The notes under the pieces: model-generated
What the model was told of the DNA's origin: nothing
Seen by the model: the letters and a program-made list of their open reading frames with translations, nothing else
Databases searched by the model: none
Program-made: the position numbers and the translations under genes
Assembly: GCF_019956415.1 (NCBI RefSeq)
Contig: NZ_JAHBDK010000048.1
Location: 1 to 43,100 of the forward strand
Length of the DNA stretch: 43,100 nt
From: Pseudomonas sp. GL-B-19
Lineage (GTDB): Bacteria; Pseudomonadota; Gammaproteobacteria; Pseudomonadales; Pseudomonadaceae
Direction of reading: 5' to 3'
Shown: positions 8,753 through 16,537 of the stretch, in pieces
Position numbering within the stretch: the stretch's first letter is position 1
How the letters are laid out: each line of letters begins with the position of its first letter

Positions 8753-8802
8753 AACCCTGTCAGCCCGTCAGGAGGGTGACTGGTAACTGACGGGGTTGTC
8801 AG
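8753..8802 (-). promoter_or_regulatory. Candidate response-regulator operator of the efflux operon
   Basis: The perfect inverted repeat CTGAC-N6-GTCAG occupies 8787-8802. A related pair of half-sites, CTGTCAG and CCGTCAG, lies at 8757-8771. These elements are about 60-110 nt upstream of the adaptor start at 8695, where the promoter should be. Repeated half-sites of this kind suit an OmpR-family dimer. Assignment to the co-encoded regulator is inferred. Confidence 0.4.
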
Positions 8803-8858
8803 TTTGGGCGTTTGGATCCGTTGCGGACGGTTTCTTCAGGTTGACGGTGTTATCGTTC

Positions 8859-8924
8859 ATCGCGAGCAAGCTCGGCTCCTACAGGTACAGCGCTGTCTTT
8901 GTAGGAGCTGAGCTTGCTCGCGAT
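8859..8924. repeat. REP inverted pair
   Basis: The 25-nt arms (8859-8883 and 8900-8924) pair with one G-T wobble around a 16-nt loop that itself contains the palindrome ACAGCGCTGT. It lies between the divergent efflux operon and the 85-residue gene. With the operator candidate, it accounts for most of the 363-nt gap at 8696-9058. Confidence 0.85.
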
Positions 8925-9058
8925 GGCGGTGTACCAGTCAACACAAAACCCGACGGACTCACTTGTCGCGTGAAGCTTGCAGCTCTCGACACAGGTATAC
9001 TGCCGCCTTTCGCGGCTCGCTGACCGGGCCCGACTCTATTGCATCACCCGGAGCTTTC

Positions 9059-9316
9059 ATGACTTCCCCGACACAACCGCCGGTTGCCGACGCTTTGAGC
9101 GACGACCAGGCAGACCTGCCAGACAGCGTCGACTCCAGCGCAGACAGCGAAACCAAAGCCGCGATCCCGGCGTTCAAGTTCCCGTTCAAACCGGGTGAGT
9201 TGGCCGCGGCGAAGAACGCTAGCCAGCCTTGGTACAAGAATGGTGCGAAGAATGGCCATACCAAGACCCCGGGCGCAGCACCTCCGGGGACTCGTCGTTC
9301 GATGGGTAAGCGCTGA
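9059..9316 (+). CDS. Small conserved hypothetical protein
   Basis: An 85-residue soluble protein with no signal peptide, membrane segment or cysteine. The N-terminal half is acidic and rich in Asp, Ser and Ala; the C-terminal half is basic (PWYKNGAKNGHTKT, ending RRSMGKR). The polarity change and low complexity suggest an extended, partly disordered protein. The ATG at 9059 has GGAG six bases upstream; the longer frame from 8963 crosses likely leader sequence. I do not recognise a functional family. Confidence 0.7.
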   Translation: MTSPTQPPVADALSDDQADLPDSVDSSADSETKAAIPAFKFPFKPGELAAAKNASQPWYKNGAKNGHTKTPGAAPPGTRRSMGKR

Positions 9317-9347
9317 GTTTCAGTTTCTCCGGTGCCTGATCGATCGT

Positions 9348-9442
9348 CATCGCGAGCAGGCTCGCTCCCACAGTGGATCTTCGTCGTACACAACATCTGT
9401 GACCTGTGAATTTCAACTGTGGGAGCGAGCCTGCTCGCGATG
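9348..9442. repeat. REP inverted pair
   Basis: Perfect 27-nt arms (9348-9374 and 9416-9442) carry the REP core and face each other across a 41-nt loop. The pair lies between two convergent genes, a usual REP location. Confidence 0.88.
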
Positions 9443-9471
9443 GGGTCATACCCGACGACATCTCTCTTGAA

Positions 9472-10221
9472 TCAAGCCGCCCGCAACGAAATAAACGCAT
9501 AGTTCTCCGGCGCATCAGTCGCCACTTGCGCCCCCGCAGCCTGAACTTTCCCGGCAATGTCTTCCCCCGAAACATGAAACAACCAGTCACTTTCCGATGC
9601 CGCCAGCGGTTGCGTTGACACCTGGTCGATGACCGTGGCAAACACCGTCATGTCAGGCAGATAAGCGGTAAACCCATCTCCCTTCAGCGCTGTCGTCCGA
9701 ATCCCCAGCAACCCGCAAATCGCATCCTTGGCCCGAACGTCATCGCGATCCGCCTGACGAGAACGCTGGATCAACCCCGCCAGTTCCTGATCCACTAACT
9801 CGCCGCTGATGATCAAGTCCGGGCCTTGTTCCCATGACTCAGGCGGGCAGTCCTTGATCGCTGTGTTCAGCATGATGTGCGGGTTGATCTCCGCGGGGTA
9901 TATGCGGCACACCAACGGTCGGCGTTCGTAGATGCGGCACAGGTTGTCTTCGTCAAGATTCCGGCAGGGACCGACGTTATAAGCGGCAAAGGTGATCGCT
10001 ACATACGCCTCGGACGTGCCGCTTCGAACCACTACCGAACGGCGTTCGGCGTGTTCGCGTTGCTGCACGGGCAGGCCCAGGCCGTTACCCAAAAAGCCCT
10101 CGACCAGCACGATCACTTGACCTCCATCGGCCGCCCACATCCGGGCTTCCGCCAGGGTCAGGGGGACATGATGGTCATTGCAGCATTTGCCGCAACCTAC
10201 GCAGGAAAACGTTGTATTCAT
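9472..10221 (-). CDS. YkgJ-family cysteine-cluster protein
   Basis: A 249-residue protein with the N-terminal cluster CVGCGKCCNDHH and a second set of cysteines in GPCRNLDEDNLC and RPLVCRIYP, the pattern of the YkgJ/CxxCxxCC family (PF03692), thought to bind zinc or an iron-sulfur centre. No export signal is visible. The C-terminal roughly 100 residues (LLGIRTTALKGDGFTAYLPD onward) lie outside the conserved cluster. I chose the ATG at 10221 because the cluster begins immediately after it; another ATG lies in frame at 10236, and neither has a strong ribosome site. The biochemical role of the family is unknown. Confidence 0.8.
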   Translation of the reverse strand: MNTTFSCVGCGKCCNDHHVPLTLAEARMWAADGGQVIVLVEGFLGNGLGLPVQQREHAERRSVVVRSGTSEAYVAITFAAYNVGPCRNLDEDNLCRIYERRPLVCRIYPAEINPHIMLNTAIKDCPPESWEQGPDLIISGELVDQELAGLIQRSRQADRDDVRAKDAICGLLGIRTTALKGDGFTAYLPDMTVFATVIDQVSTQPLAASESDWLFHVSGEDIAGKVQAAGAQVATDAPENYAFISLRAA

Positions 10222-10277
10222 TGATCGCCGGGTCATATGTGGAGGCGTAAAGCGGCGACAGAATGTCACCGCACCGC

Positions 10278-10613
10278 TCAGCGTTGAAGCTGGGTCTTGG
10301 CGGTCGAGCGGATGGAGTCCCATTCGGTCACGTAGGCGGTTTTTGTCTGCTTGTTGTAGAGGCACAGCTCTGTGCCTTGCTGGCCTTTCATGTGTTTTTG
10401 CGGGTATTGGCCTTGCAACAGGAGGGCGGTGTAGCCGACCCGATCATCGAACTGCGCAGCGTTGCCGATCGGTTTGGCATTTTTCAGACCGCTTGCCTTG
10501 GTGCAGCTGGCGAGCACCGCTTTGTCGTAGGTCGCCCAAGCGTCAGGGCTGGAGGCTTGGGCCTGGGAGGCGAGGGCTGTGACGCAGAGGAAGGTCAGCG
10601 TAGCGGCTTTCAT
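10278..10613 (-). CDS. Small exported hypothetical protein
   Basis: A 111-residue protein with a Sec signal peptide (MKAATLTFLCVTALASQAQA, cleavage near residue 20). The mature protein of about 91 residues has two cysteines, which could form one disulfide, and ends in a basic TAKTQLQR. It precedes the YkgJ-type gene by 56 nt on the same strand, so the two may be cotranscribed. The family is not recognised. Confidence 0.7.
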   Translation of the reverse strand: MKAATLTFLCVTALASQAQASSPDAWATYDKAVLASCTKASGLKNAKPIGNAAQFDDRVGYTALLLQGQYPQKHMKGQQGTELCLYNKQTKTAYVTEWDSIRSTAKTQLQR

Positions 10614-10681
10614 GGTTCAGGCATCCGTTGGGCTTTTATGGGCCGAGTATGCCTGAGGGTTTGATGTGGGTATTGCGGGCC

Positions 10682-10757
10682 TCATCGCGAGCAGGCTCGC
10701 TCCCACACTTGATCTGCGTACAACATAGATCCACTGTGGGAGCGAGCCGGCTCCGGG
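10682..10757. repeat. Degenerate REP pair
   Basis: The left arm carries the full REP core. The right arm retains TGTGGGAGCGAGCCGGC but then diverges (CTCCGGGCGGCG). Pairing is good over 17 nt (10691-10707 with 10735-10751). Confidence 0.75.
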
Positions 10758-10781
10758 CGGCGTTCCGACGAAGGCGGTGTA

Positions 10782-11264
10782 TCAGGCTGGAACCGGTTCC
10801 CGGCGGACGATATACATCCCGGCACGTTCATACAACCGCTGCGCCCGAAGGTTGTCTTCCAATACTTTCAAATCGACAAATCCTTCCCGGCGTTGCTTAA
10901 AGACGTTGAACGCCTGTAGCAGCAATGCGCGGCCAAGCCCGAGGCGTTGCGCCCGCGGATGCACCACCAGGTTTTTGATGTAGGCGCTGGTCCAGCACTG
11001 GCACACACCGACGATCCCATCGGCATCCAGCGCAATGAAACAAAGGGTGGGATCGTATTCCGGGTCGGTTTCAAACCGCTGTTGCCACACCTTCAGCACT
11101 GGCACGCGGCCGCCACCGTCCTGAAACCCCTGTTCCATCAAACGATGAATAGCTTCTGCCGATTCAGGGCGGTACTGGGTGAGGACAATCCCTTGAGGCC
11201 AAGTGATCTCTGGCACAGCCTCCGCGAGGTTGCGCCGCATCAAAAAACAAAAGCCCTCGGCCAT
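10782..11264 (-). CDS. GNAT-family N-acetyltransferase
   Basis: A 160-residue GCN5-related acetyltransferase. The acetyl-CoA binding motif A is visible as VVHPRAQRLGLGRALL, preceded by beta-strand IKNLV, and the motif B region is LKVLEDNLRAQRLYERAGM near the C terminus. The start lies 3 nt after the cheV stop with GAG just ahead, so translation is probably coupled to cheV. The substrate cannot be inferred. Confidence 0.85.
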   Translation of the reverse strand: MAEGFCFLMRRNLAEAVPEITWPQGIVLTQYRPESAEAIHRLMEQGFQDGGGRVPVLKVWQQRFETDPEYDPTLCFIALDADGIVGVCQCWTSAYIKNLVVHPRAQRLGLGRALLLQAFNVFKQRREGFVDLKVLEDNLRAQRLYERAGMYIVRREPVPA

Positions 11265-11267
11265 CTC

Positions 11268-12170
11268 TCAATGACCTTGTTCAGCGACGGCCTTGGCCGC
11301 CTCGATCAGGCATTTGGTCAATTCTGGCGAAGAGAATTTGGTCAGCACTGCGTTAGCCCCGGCCAGGCGTGCTTTTTCGCTGTTCATCGTGCTGTCCAGG
11401 GATGTGTGCAGCAGCACATACAGGTGCGAGAAGTCTGGCGTTTCGCGCAGGGTGCGGGTGAAGGCGTAGCCATCCATCTCTGACATTTCGATGTCCGAGA
11501 CGATCAGGTTGATCTGTTGGGCCGTGCCTTGCAGGTCGAGCAGGCAGTCGATCGCTTCCTTGGCGCTGCGCGCGGTGTGGCATTGCAGGCCGAGGTTGCG
11601 CAGGGTGTGCACGGATTGTTGCAAGGCGACCTGGCTGTCATCAACCACCAGAATGCGTGCGCTGCCCAAGATTTCGGCGTCTTCCATGCTCAGTTCGGTC
11701 GGGGCGGTTTCGATCTGTGCCGGCGCGATGCCGTGGATGACTTTTTCGATGTCCAGCACCTGCACCAGAGTGCCGTCGACCGAGGTCACGCCGGTGATGT
11801 ACGAACGCACGCCGCCGGAACCGAAGGGTGGCGGGCGAATGTCGGAGGTCAGGCAGTGAACGATCTTGCTCACGGCTTGAACATGCAGGCCCTGCTTTGA
11901 GCGACTGACGTCGGTGACGATCAGGCAGCCACCGTTAGGGTCTTCCAGCGGGCGCTCGCCGATGGCACGGCTCAGGTCGATCACCGACAACGACGCGCCA
12001 CGCAGGGTGGCGATGCCTTTGACGTGGGGATGCGACTCCGGCAGCCTGGTCAGCGGCGGGCAGGGGATGATTTCGCTGACTTTCAGCAGGTTGATCGCCA
12101 TCAGCTTGCCGCTGCGCAAGGTAAACAGCAGAAGCGAAAGTGAATCTGCGCGGGCTTTGGTGGAAGACAT
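11268..12170 (-). CDS. cheV: Chemotaxis coupling protein CheV (CheW-REC)
   Basis: A 300-residue hybrid with an N-terminal CheW-like domain (about 12-150) that couples chemoreceptors to the CheA kinase. A C-terminal receiver domain (171-297) follows, with acidic Asp177/Asp178 and phospho-acceptor Asp226 in LIVSDIEMSEMDG. This order defines CheV. AGAAGG lies about 5 nt before the ATG at 12170. The gene stands apart from a che cluster, which is common for cheV in Pseudomonas. The acetyltransferase gene follows directly. Confidence 0.92.
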   Translation of the reverse strand: MSSTKARADSLSLLLFTLRSGKLMAINLLKVSEIIPCPPLTRLPESHPHVKGIATLRGASLSVIDLSRAIGERPLEDPNGGCLIVTDVSRSKQGLHVQAVSKIVHCLTSDIRPPPFGSGGVRSYITGVTSVDGTLVQVLDIEKVIHGIAPAQIETAPTELSMEDAEILGSARILVVDDSQVALQQSVHTLRNLGLQCHTARSAKEAIDCLLDLQGTAQQINLIVSDIEMSEMDGYAFTRTLRETPDFSHLYVLLHTSLDSTMNSEKARLAGANAVLTKFSSPELTKCLIEAAKAVAEQGH

Positions 12171-12296
12171 AAAAACCTTCTGTGGAAAAGGTGATGGGTG
12201 GTTGCGGGATGGCCCACAACTACCGATATCGGGTTATCGACTTGTAGCGGGCAGGCTTTAGGGGCTTTGCGTCGCACACCGGTGAATGCATGCTTT

Positions 12297-12442
12297 GTAG
12301 CAGCTGCCGAGCCTGCGAGGCTGCGTCCGGTTGCGAAGCAGCCGTAAACCCTGAATCCCGGATGTATCAGATACAACGCAGCCGATGGATTGGCGAGGAC
12401 TGCGTCCTCGAACGCAGCCTCGCAGGCTCGGCAGCTGCTACA
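12297..12442. repeat. REP-type inverted repeat pair (tgtagcagctgccgagcc class)
   Basis: Arms 12297-12329 and 12409-12442 are near-perfect reverse complements over about 33 nt, separated by roughly 80 nt. It is the same class as the pair at 2230-2378 and lies between the end of norR and the start of cheV. Confidence 0.8.
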
Positions 12443-12451
12443 GGGACCGAG

Positions 12452-14002
12452 TTATTTCATCCCCAGTCTTTTGGCCATGCGCCCGAGATTCGCTCGATCC
12501 AGGCCCAGCTCACGCGCCGCACTCGCCCAGTTGTTGTGGTGCCGCTCCAGGCAAGCACTGATCAATTGCCGCTGGTAGTTCTCGGTGGCTTCACGCAAAT
12601 CACCAGACACCAGCACCACAGGGCTGGCCACTGGCTGCTCGCTAATGGCCTCGACGTGGCCCGTGGGCAAATCCAGGTCCGCAGCGCTCAAGCTGAGAAT
12701 CTTCGGTCGGTCCTTGCAGTTGCCCAGCGCTTTGAGCGCACTTCGGCCAATCAAATGCTCCAGCTCCCGCACATTCCCCGGCCAGTTGTAGGCCATCAAT
12801 GCGGCCTGTGCATCGCTGTTCAAGCGCAGGCTGTTGAGGCCCATGCGCGAGCGGTTTTGCTCCAGGAAGAAGCCGCTGAGCAGCAATACATCCCGTCCGC
12901 GATCCCGCAGTGCCGGTACCAGCAAGGGGTAAACGCTCAAACGGTGGTAGAAGTCGGCACGGTAGCGCCCATTACGCACTTCCTCGGCCAGGTCGCGATT
13001 AGTCGCCGCGATCAGGCGCACGTCCACTTGGTGTTCCTTGTCCGAACCCAGTCGCTGCAATTGCCCGCTTTGCAGGACGCGCAGCAGCTTGGCTTGCACC
13101 GTCAGCGACAGTTCGCCGACTTCATCGAGAAACAGCGTGCCGCCGTTGGCCAGTTCGAACTTGCCGCGACGATCATTCGTCGCGCCGGTGAACGCGCCAC
13201 GCACATGGCCGAACAACTCGCTCTCGACCAGAGTGTCCGGCAGGGCTGCGCAGTTAAGGCTGATGATCGGTTTGTCGGCCCGCGCAGAGGCGGCATGGAT
13301 CGCCTGTGCGACCAGTTCCTTGCCGACCCCGGTTTCACCGGTGATCAGCACCGTCAGGTCACTGCCGCCCACCAGATTGATCTCTTCCTCCAGGCGTTTG
13401 TGTGCCTTGCTCTGGCCGATCATCTCGCGGTTCTGCTGACCGCTGGCCTGACGGTAAACCTCGGCACGCTGATGCTCGTCTTCGGCGCGATTGGCCAGGC
13501 GCTCGATGCGCTCGGCGGCGTTGACCGTGGCCGCAGCGAGGCTGGCAAAGGCTTGCAGCGCATCCAGTTCGATGGGCTGAAATTGTTCCGGGTCGAGGGC
13601 GTCGAGGGTCAGCAAACCCCACGGACGCTCGTCGATAAACAGCGGGCAACCCATGCAGTCGTGGACTTCCAGATGATCGTCGAGGCCTTCGACCAGTCCG
13701 TCGTAAGGGTCCGGCAGGTCGCTGTCGGCGGCGAAGCGGGTCGGGCCGTGGCTGCTGAGCAATGCTTCGAAGCGCGGGTGTTCGCTGACTTTGAAGCGCC
13801 GGCCCAGAGTGTCTGTGCTCAACCCGTCGACTGCCAACGGAACCAGCCATTCGCCATCAAGGCGCAGCAGGGCAGCGGCATCGCAGGGAAGCAGGGCGCG
13901 CATGGCTTCGAGCAGGCGTCGATAGCGCTCGCCTTCGGGCAGTTCGCGGGACAGGTCAGAGACCAGAGGCAGCAGGGCGGTGAGCAAGGGTTTTGCAGTC
14001 AT
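12452..14002 (-). CDS. norR: Nitric-oxide-responsive sigma-54 activator NorR
   Basis: A 516-residue bacterial enhancer-binding protein. An N-terminal GAF domain (about 20-165) binds NO through a non-haem iron centre in this family; Cys116 in HDCMGCP lies where the known iron-pocket cysteine is found. The AAA+ domain (about 195-425) has Walker A TGETGVGKE (221-229), the sigma-54 contact loop GAFTGA (269-274) and Walker B TLFLDEVGE. A Fis-type helix-turn-helix (about 492-516) closes the protein. GGAG precedes the ATG. It is divergent from hmp, the gene it should activate when NO is present. Confidence 0.93.
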   Translation of the reverse strand: MTAKPLLTALLPLVSDLSRELPEGERYRRLLEAMRALLPCDAAALLRLDGEWLVPLAVDGLSTDTLGRRFKVSEHPRFEALLSSHGPTRFAADSDLPDPYDGLVEGLDDHLEVHDCMGCPLFIDERPWGLLTLDALDPEQFQPIELDALQAFASLAAATVNAAERIERLANRAEDEHQRAEVYRQASGQQNREMIGQSKAHKRLEEEINLVGGSDLTVLITGETGVGKELVAQAIHAASARADKPIISLNCAALPDTLVESELFGHVRGAFTGATNDRRGKFELANGGTLFLDEVGELSLTVQAKLLRVLQSGQLQRLGSDKEHQVDVRLIAATNRDLAEEVRNGRYRADFYHRLSVYPLLVPALRDRGRDVLLLSGFFLEQNRSRMGLNSLRLNSDAQAALMAYNWPGNVRELEHLIGRSALKALGNCKDRPKILSLSAADLDLPTGHVEAISEQPVASPVVLVSGDLREATENYQRQLISACLERHHNNWASAARELGLDRANLGRMAKRLGMK

Positions 14003-14016
14003 AGTGACTCCATGTA

Positions 14017-14053
14017 GTCGCTAAGACTATAAAACAGCTCGTGTCGATATGAC
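14017..14053 (+). promoter_or_regulatory. Two NorR-binding sites (GT-N7-AC)
   Basis: GTCGCTAAGAC (14017-14027) and GTCGATATGAC (14043-14053) both match the NorR core GT-N7-AC and are spaced 26 nt start to start. They lie in the norR-hmp intergenic region, 42-78 nt upstream of the sigma-54 element, a normal enhancer arrangement. A looser AT-rich palindrome, GTTGATTTATAAC (N9 rather than N7), lies downstream and could be a poor third site. Confidence 0.6.
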
Positions 14054-14094
14054 TACGAAGTTTTTAAGTTGTTGATTTATAACGTTTATATAGT

Positions 14095-14110
14095 TGGCAT
14101 GGAAACTGAT
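14095..14110 (+). promoter_or_regulatory. Sigma-54 (-24/-12) promoter of hmp
   Basis: TGGCATGGAAACTGAT matches TGGCACG-N4-TTGCW with the invariant GG and the -12 G at the correct spacing; the C after that G is replaced by A. It lies 41 nt before the hmp ATG and just after the NorR sites, so location supports the call more than the sequence match alone. Confidence 0.5.
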
Positions 14111-14150
14111 ATGTCTAAGGAAATACACATAAAGCTCCGGAGTCGTCCTT

Positions 14151-15332
14151 ATGCTTAGCGTTCAAGACCGTGCCATCGTCAAATCCACCGTGCCACTGCT
14201 GGAAAGCGGCGGCGAAGCGTTGATTACGCACTTCTACCGCATGATGCTCTCCGAATACCCTGAAGTCCGCCCGCTGTTCAACCAGGCTCACCAGGCCAGC
14301 GGTGATCAGCCACGCGCACTGGCCAACGGTGTCTTGATGTACGCACGGCACATCGACCAACTCGACCAGTTGGGCGACCTGGTGGCCAAGATCATCAACA
14401 AGCACGTGGCCCTGCAAATCCTGCCGGAACACTACCCGATTGTCGGCAGCTGCCTGCTGCGCGCGATCGCCGAAGTGCTGGGCGAAGAAATCGCCACCCC
14501 TGAGGTTATTGCGGCCTGGGGTGCCGCGTATGGTCAACTCGCCGAGATATTGATCGGCGCTGAAGGCAGCATTTACGACCAAAAAGAACAAGCGCCCGGT
14601 GGCTGGCGCGGGGCGCGGGAATTCATCGTCGCGGCCAAGGTCGAGGAAAGCGCGGAAATCACCTCGTTCTACTTCGAACCTGCCGACAAAGGCCCGATCC
14701 TTGCGGCGGAGCCTGGCCAGTACATCGGCATGAAACTGATCCTTGATGGCGAAGAGATTCGTCGCAACTACTCGCTGTCGGCGCTGGCGAACAAGGGCCA
14801 CTACCGCATCAGCGTCAAACGTGAAACCGGTGGGCGTGCGTCTAATCACTTGCACGATCACCTGCAGGTCGGTTCGAGCATTCAGTTGTTCCCGCCATCG
14901 GGCGACTTCACCCTGACGGCCAGCGACAAACCGCTGGTGTTGATCAGCGGCGGCGTTGGCATCACCCCGACGCTGGCAATGCTCGAAGCTGCATTGGCCA
15001 CCGAGCGCCCGGTGCATTTTATCCACTGCTCGCGTAACGGCAGCGTGCACGCTTTCCGCGACTGGATCGATGGGTTGGCTGAGCGTCATCCGCAACTCAA
15101 GCGCTTCTATTGCTATGACGAAGATGACGGTGTCAGTGCTGCTGCGCACAAGGTCGGGTTGTTGAGTCAGGAACAATTGGGCGAGTGGTTGCCCGAGCAG
15201 CGTGACCTGGATGCTTACTTCCTGGGGCCTAAAGGGTTCATGGCCGCGGTCAAACGTCACCTCAAGGCCTTGGGGGTTCCGGAGAAGCAAAGCCGCTATG
15301 AGTTCTTTGGGCCGGCTGCGGCGCTGGAGTAA
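14151..15332 (+). CDS. hmp: Flavohaemoglobin nitric oxide dioxygenase
   Basis: A 393-residue cytoplasmic enzyme that oxidises NO to nitrate with O2 and NAD(P)H. The globin domain (1-138) has Tyr29 (B10), Gln53 (E7) and proximal His85 at the same positions as in the E. coli enzyme. The FAD domain (about 150-255) carries RRNYSLS, and the NAD domain carries GGVGITPTLAMLEAAL. The length is normal for the family. CGGAG lies about 8 nt before the ATG. It is divergent from norR and should be strongly NO-inducible through the sigma-54 promoter upstream. Confidence 0.95.
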   Translation: MLSVQDRAIVKSTVPLLESGGEALITHFYRMMLSEYPEVRPLFNQAHQASGDQPRALANGVLMYARHIDQLDQLGDLVAKIINKHVALQILPEHYPIVGSCLLRAIAEVLGEEIATPEVIAAWGAAYGQLAEILIGAEGSIYDQKEQAPGGWRGAREFIVAAKVEESAEITSFYFEPADKGPILAAEPGQYIGMKLILDGEEIRRNYSLSALANKGHYRISVKRETGGRASNHLHDHLQVGSSIQLFPPSGDFTLTASDKPLVLISGGVGITPTLAMLEAALATERPVHFIHCSRNGSVHAFRDWIDGLAERHPQLKRFYCYDEDDGVSAAAHKVGLLSQEQLGEWLPEQRDLDAYFLGPKGFMAAVKRHLKALGVPEKQSRYEFFGPAAALE

Positions 15333-15367
15333 CTGTGTGTGGCGACTCGGGAGACCGAGTCGCCTTT

Positions 15368-15459
15368 ATCGCGAGCAGGCTCACTCCTACAGGGGATTGG
15401 GGGTGTACACAAAATGTGTGTTCACTCTAATCCCCTGTAGGAGTGAGCCTGCTCGCGAT
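15368..15459. repeat. REP inverted pair, perfect 31-nt arms
   Basis: Arms 15368-15398 and 15429-15459 are perfect reverse complements, extending beyond the REP core into the flanking bases, with a 30-nt loop. It lies between hmp and dsbB and accounts for about a third of the 288-nt gap; the rest (15460-15620) holds the dsbB leader, in which I see no further element. Confidence 0.88.
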
Positions 15460-15620
15460 GGCCGCACCACGGTCTCAATTCCTAAAGACTGCTTCCAAAG
15501 TTAATCCCTTCTTAACCGGTTTATCGTTTATTCCCCCCAATCCAGCAGCACGCGCCAGGCTCTCAAACGTAGGAGCCTGCGTGTAGACTGGCGGCAACTG
15601 CTATCTAAAAGGGAAACGCG

Positions 15621-16130
15621 ATGAGCGAGGAAACAATGCGATTGGGGCGCGAACGGCGCTATCTGGTGTTACTGGGCATCATCTGCCTGGCACTGATTGG
15701 CGGTGCGTTGTACATGCAAATTGCGCTGGGCGAGGCTCCGTGCCCACTGTGCATCCTCCAGCGCTACGCGTTGCTGCTGATCGCGGTGTTTGCCTTTATC
15801 GGCGCGGCAACGCGCACCCGTCGCAGCATCACGCTGTTCGAGACGCTGGTGGTCATCTGTGCCATTGCAGGCACAGCGGTCGCCGGGCATCACGTCTACA
15901 CCCAGTTCTATCCTGCGGTCAGCTGCGGCATCGACGTGTTGCAACCGATAGTCGATGGTTTGCCGCTGGCGAAGATCTTCCCGCTGGGCTTCCAGGTGGA
16001 TGGTTTCTGTTCCACGCCGTACCCGCCGATCCTCGGTTTGTCGCTGGCGCAATGGGCGCTGGTGTCGTTCGTGCTGATCGTGATTCTGGTGCCGTTGCTG
16101 ACCTCGCGTAACCGTAAAACGCTGCGCTGA
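15621..16130 (+). CDS. dsbB: Disulfide bond formation protein B
   Basis: A 169-residue inner-membrane quinone reductase that reoxidises DsbA. It has four membrane helices. The first periplasmic loop carries Cys41 and Cys44 in APCPLC, and the second carries Cys102 and Cys130, the two pairs needed for electron transfer to ubiquinone. Arg48, next to the first motif (LQRY), is the quinone-site arginine. A strong terminator follows. Pseudomonads often have two DsbB paralogues; which this is cannot be told here. Confidence 0.92.
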   Translation: MSEETMRLGRERRYLVLLGIICLALIGGALYMQIALGEAPCPLCILQRYALLLIAVFAFIGAATRTRRSITLFETLVVICAIAGTAVAGHHVYTQFYPAVSCGIDVLQPIVDGLPLAKIFPLGFQVDGFCSTPYPPILGLSLAQWALVSFVLIVILVPLLTSRNRKTLR

Positions 16131-16161
16131 GGCGGTTCGCCGCACCGCTGCGTCATCCATA

Positions 16162-16200
16162 AAAACGCCCCGGCCCTCGTTGAGAGGGTCGGGGCGTTTT
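16162..16200 (+). terminator. Rho-independent terminator after dsbB
   Basis: A long GC stem (ACGCCCCGGCCCTC paired with GAGGGTCGGGGCGT, one wobble) with a four-base loop is flanked by A and T runs. It lies about 30 nt after the dsbB stop. Confidence 0.9.
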
Positions 16201-16248
16201 GCATTTTAGAGGTCAGGTAAAAAGACCGGGATGCGCGGCAATCAGGGG

Positions 16249-16290
16249 TGCGACACGTGTGCGACACGTTGTCACAGCGGGAGTGTCGCA
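16249..16290. promoter_or_regulatory. Triple TGCGACAC motif (candidate operator)
   Basis: TGCGACAC occurs at 16249-16256 and 16260-16267, 11 nt apart (one helical turn), and in inverted form (GTGTCGCA) at 16283-16290. The spacing and mixed orientation suggest cooperative protein binding. The cognate protein is unknown. Confidence 0.35.
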
Positions 16291-16516
16291 AGGCGTTTCA
16301 AGAGGATTAATTGACGCAGGACAAGACAACAAAATTGGACTGTTTCGGTGGTTCATCATGTCACCCTGAAAATGATGAAGCAGGCAGTTTTAACAGGGGC
16401 TGGCGAATCGCCAGAGCCCTTGTCGCATAGGGGGTTGCGCAATGATGGCGCCGGGGGTGGGGGCCTCGAAGCTGTCTGAACTGCGCAAGGTAGACCTACT
16501 ATTTTTGGTGTTTTTG

Positions 16517-16537
16517 TTGAGAATCAATTTCTATAAC
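16517..16537. promoter_or_regulatory. Weak Fur-like box upstream of cyoA
   Basis: The sequence TTGAGAATCAATTTCTATAA is partly palindromic (TGAGAAT with ATTTCTA) and resembles degenerate Fur boxes. It lies in the AT-rich zone about 420 nt before cyoA. The match is imperfect, so this is tentative. Confidence 0.22.

Noticed and set aside
12290..14017. 575-residue open frame on the plus strand opposite norR
   Set aside because: It is antisense to a complete NorR with all AAA+ motifs and has the low-complexity Gln/Ala/His composition of a shadow frame.
14115..15290. 391-residue minus-strand frame opposite hmp
   Set aside because: Hmp on the plus strand has the right catalytic residues and a ribosome site; the opposite frame has neither.
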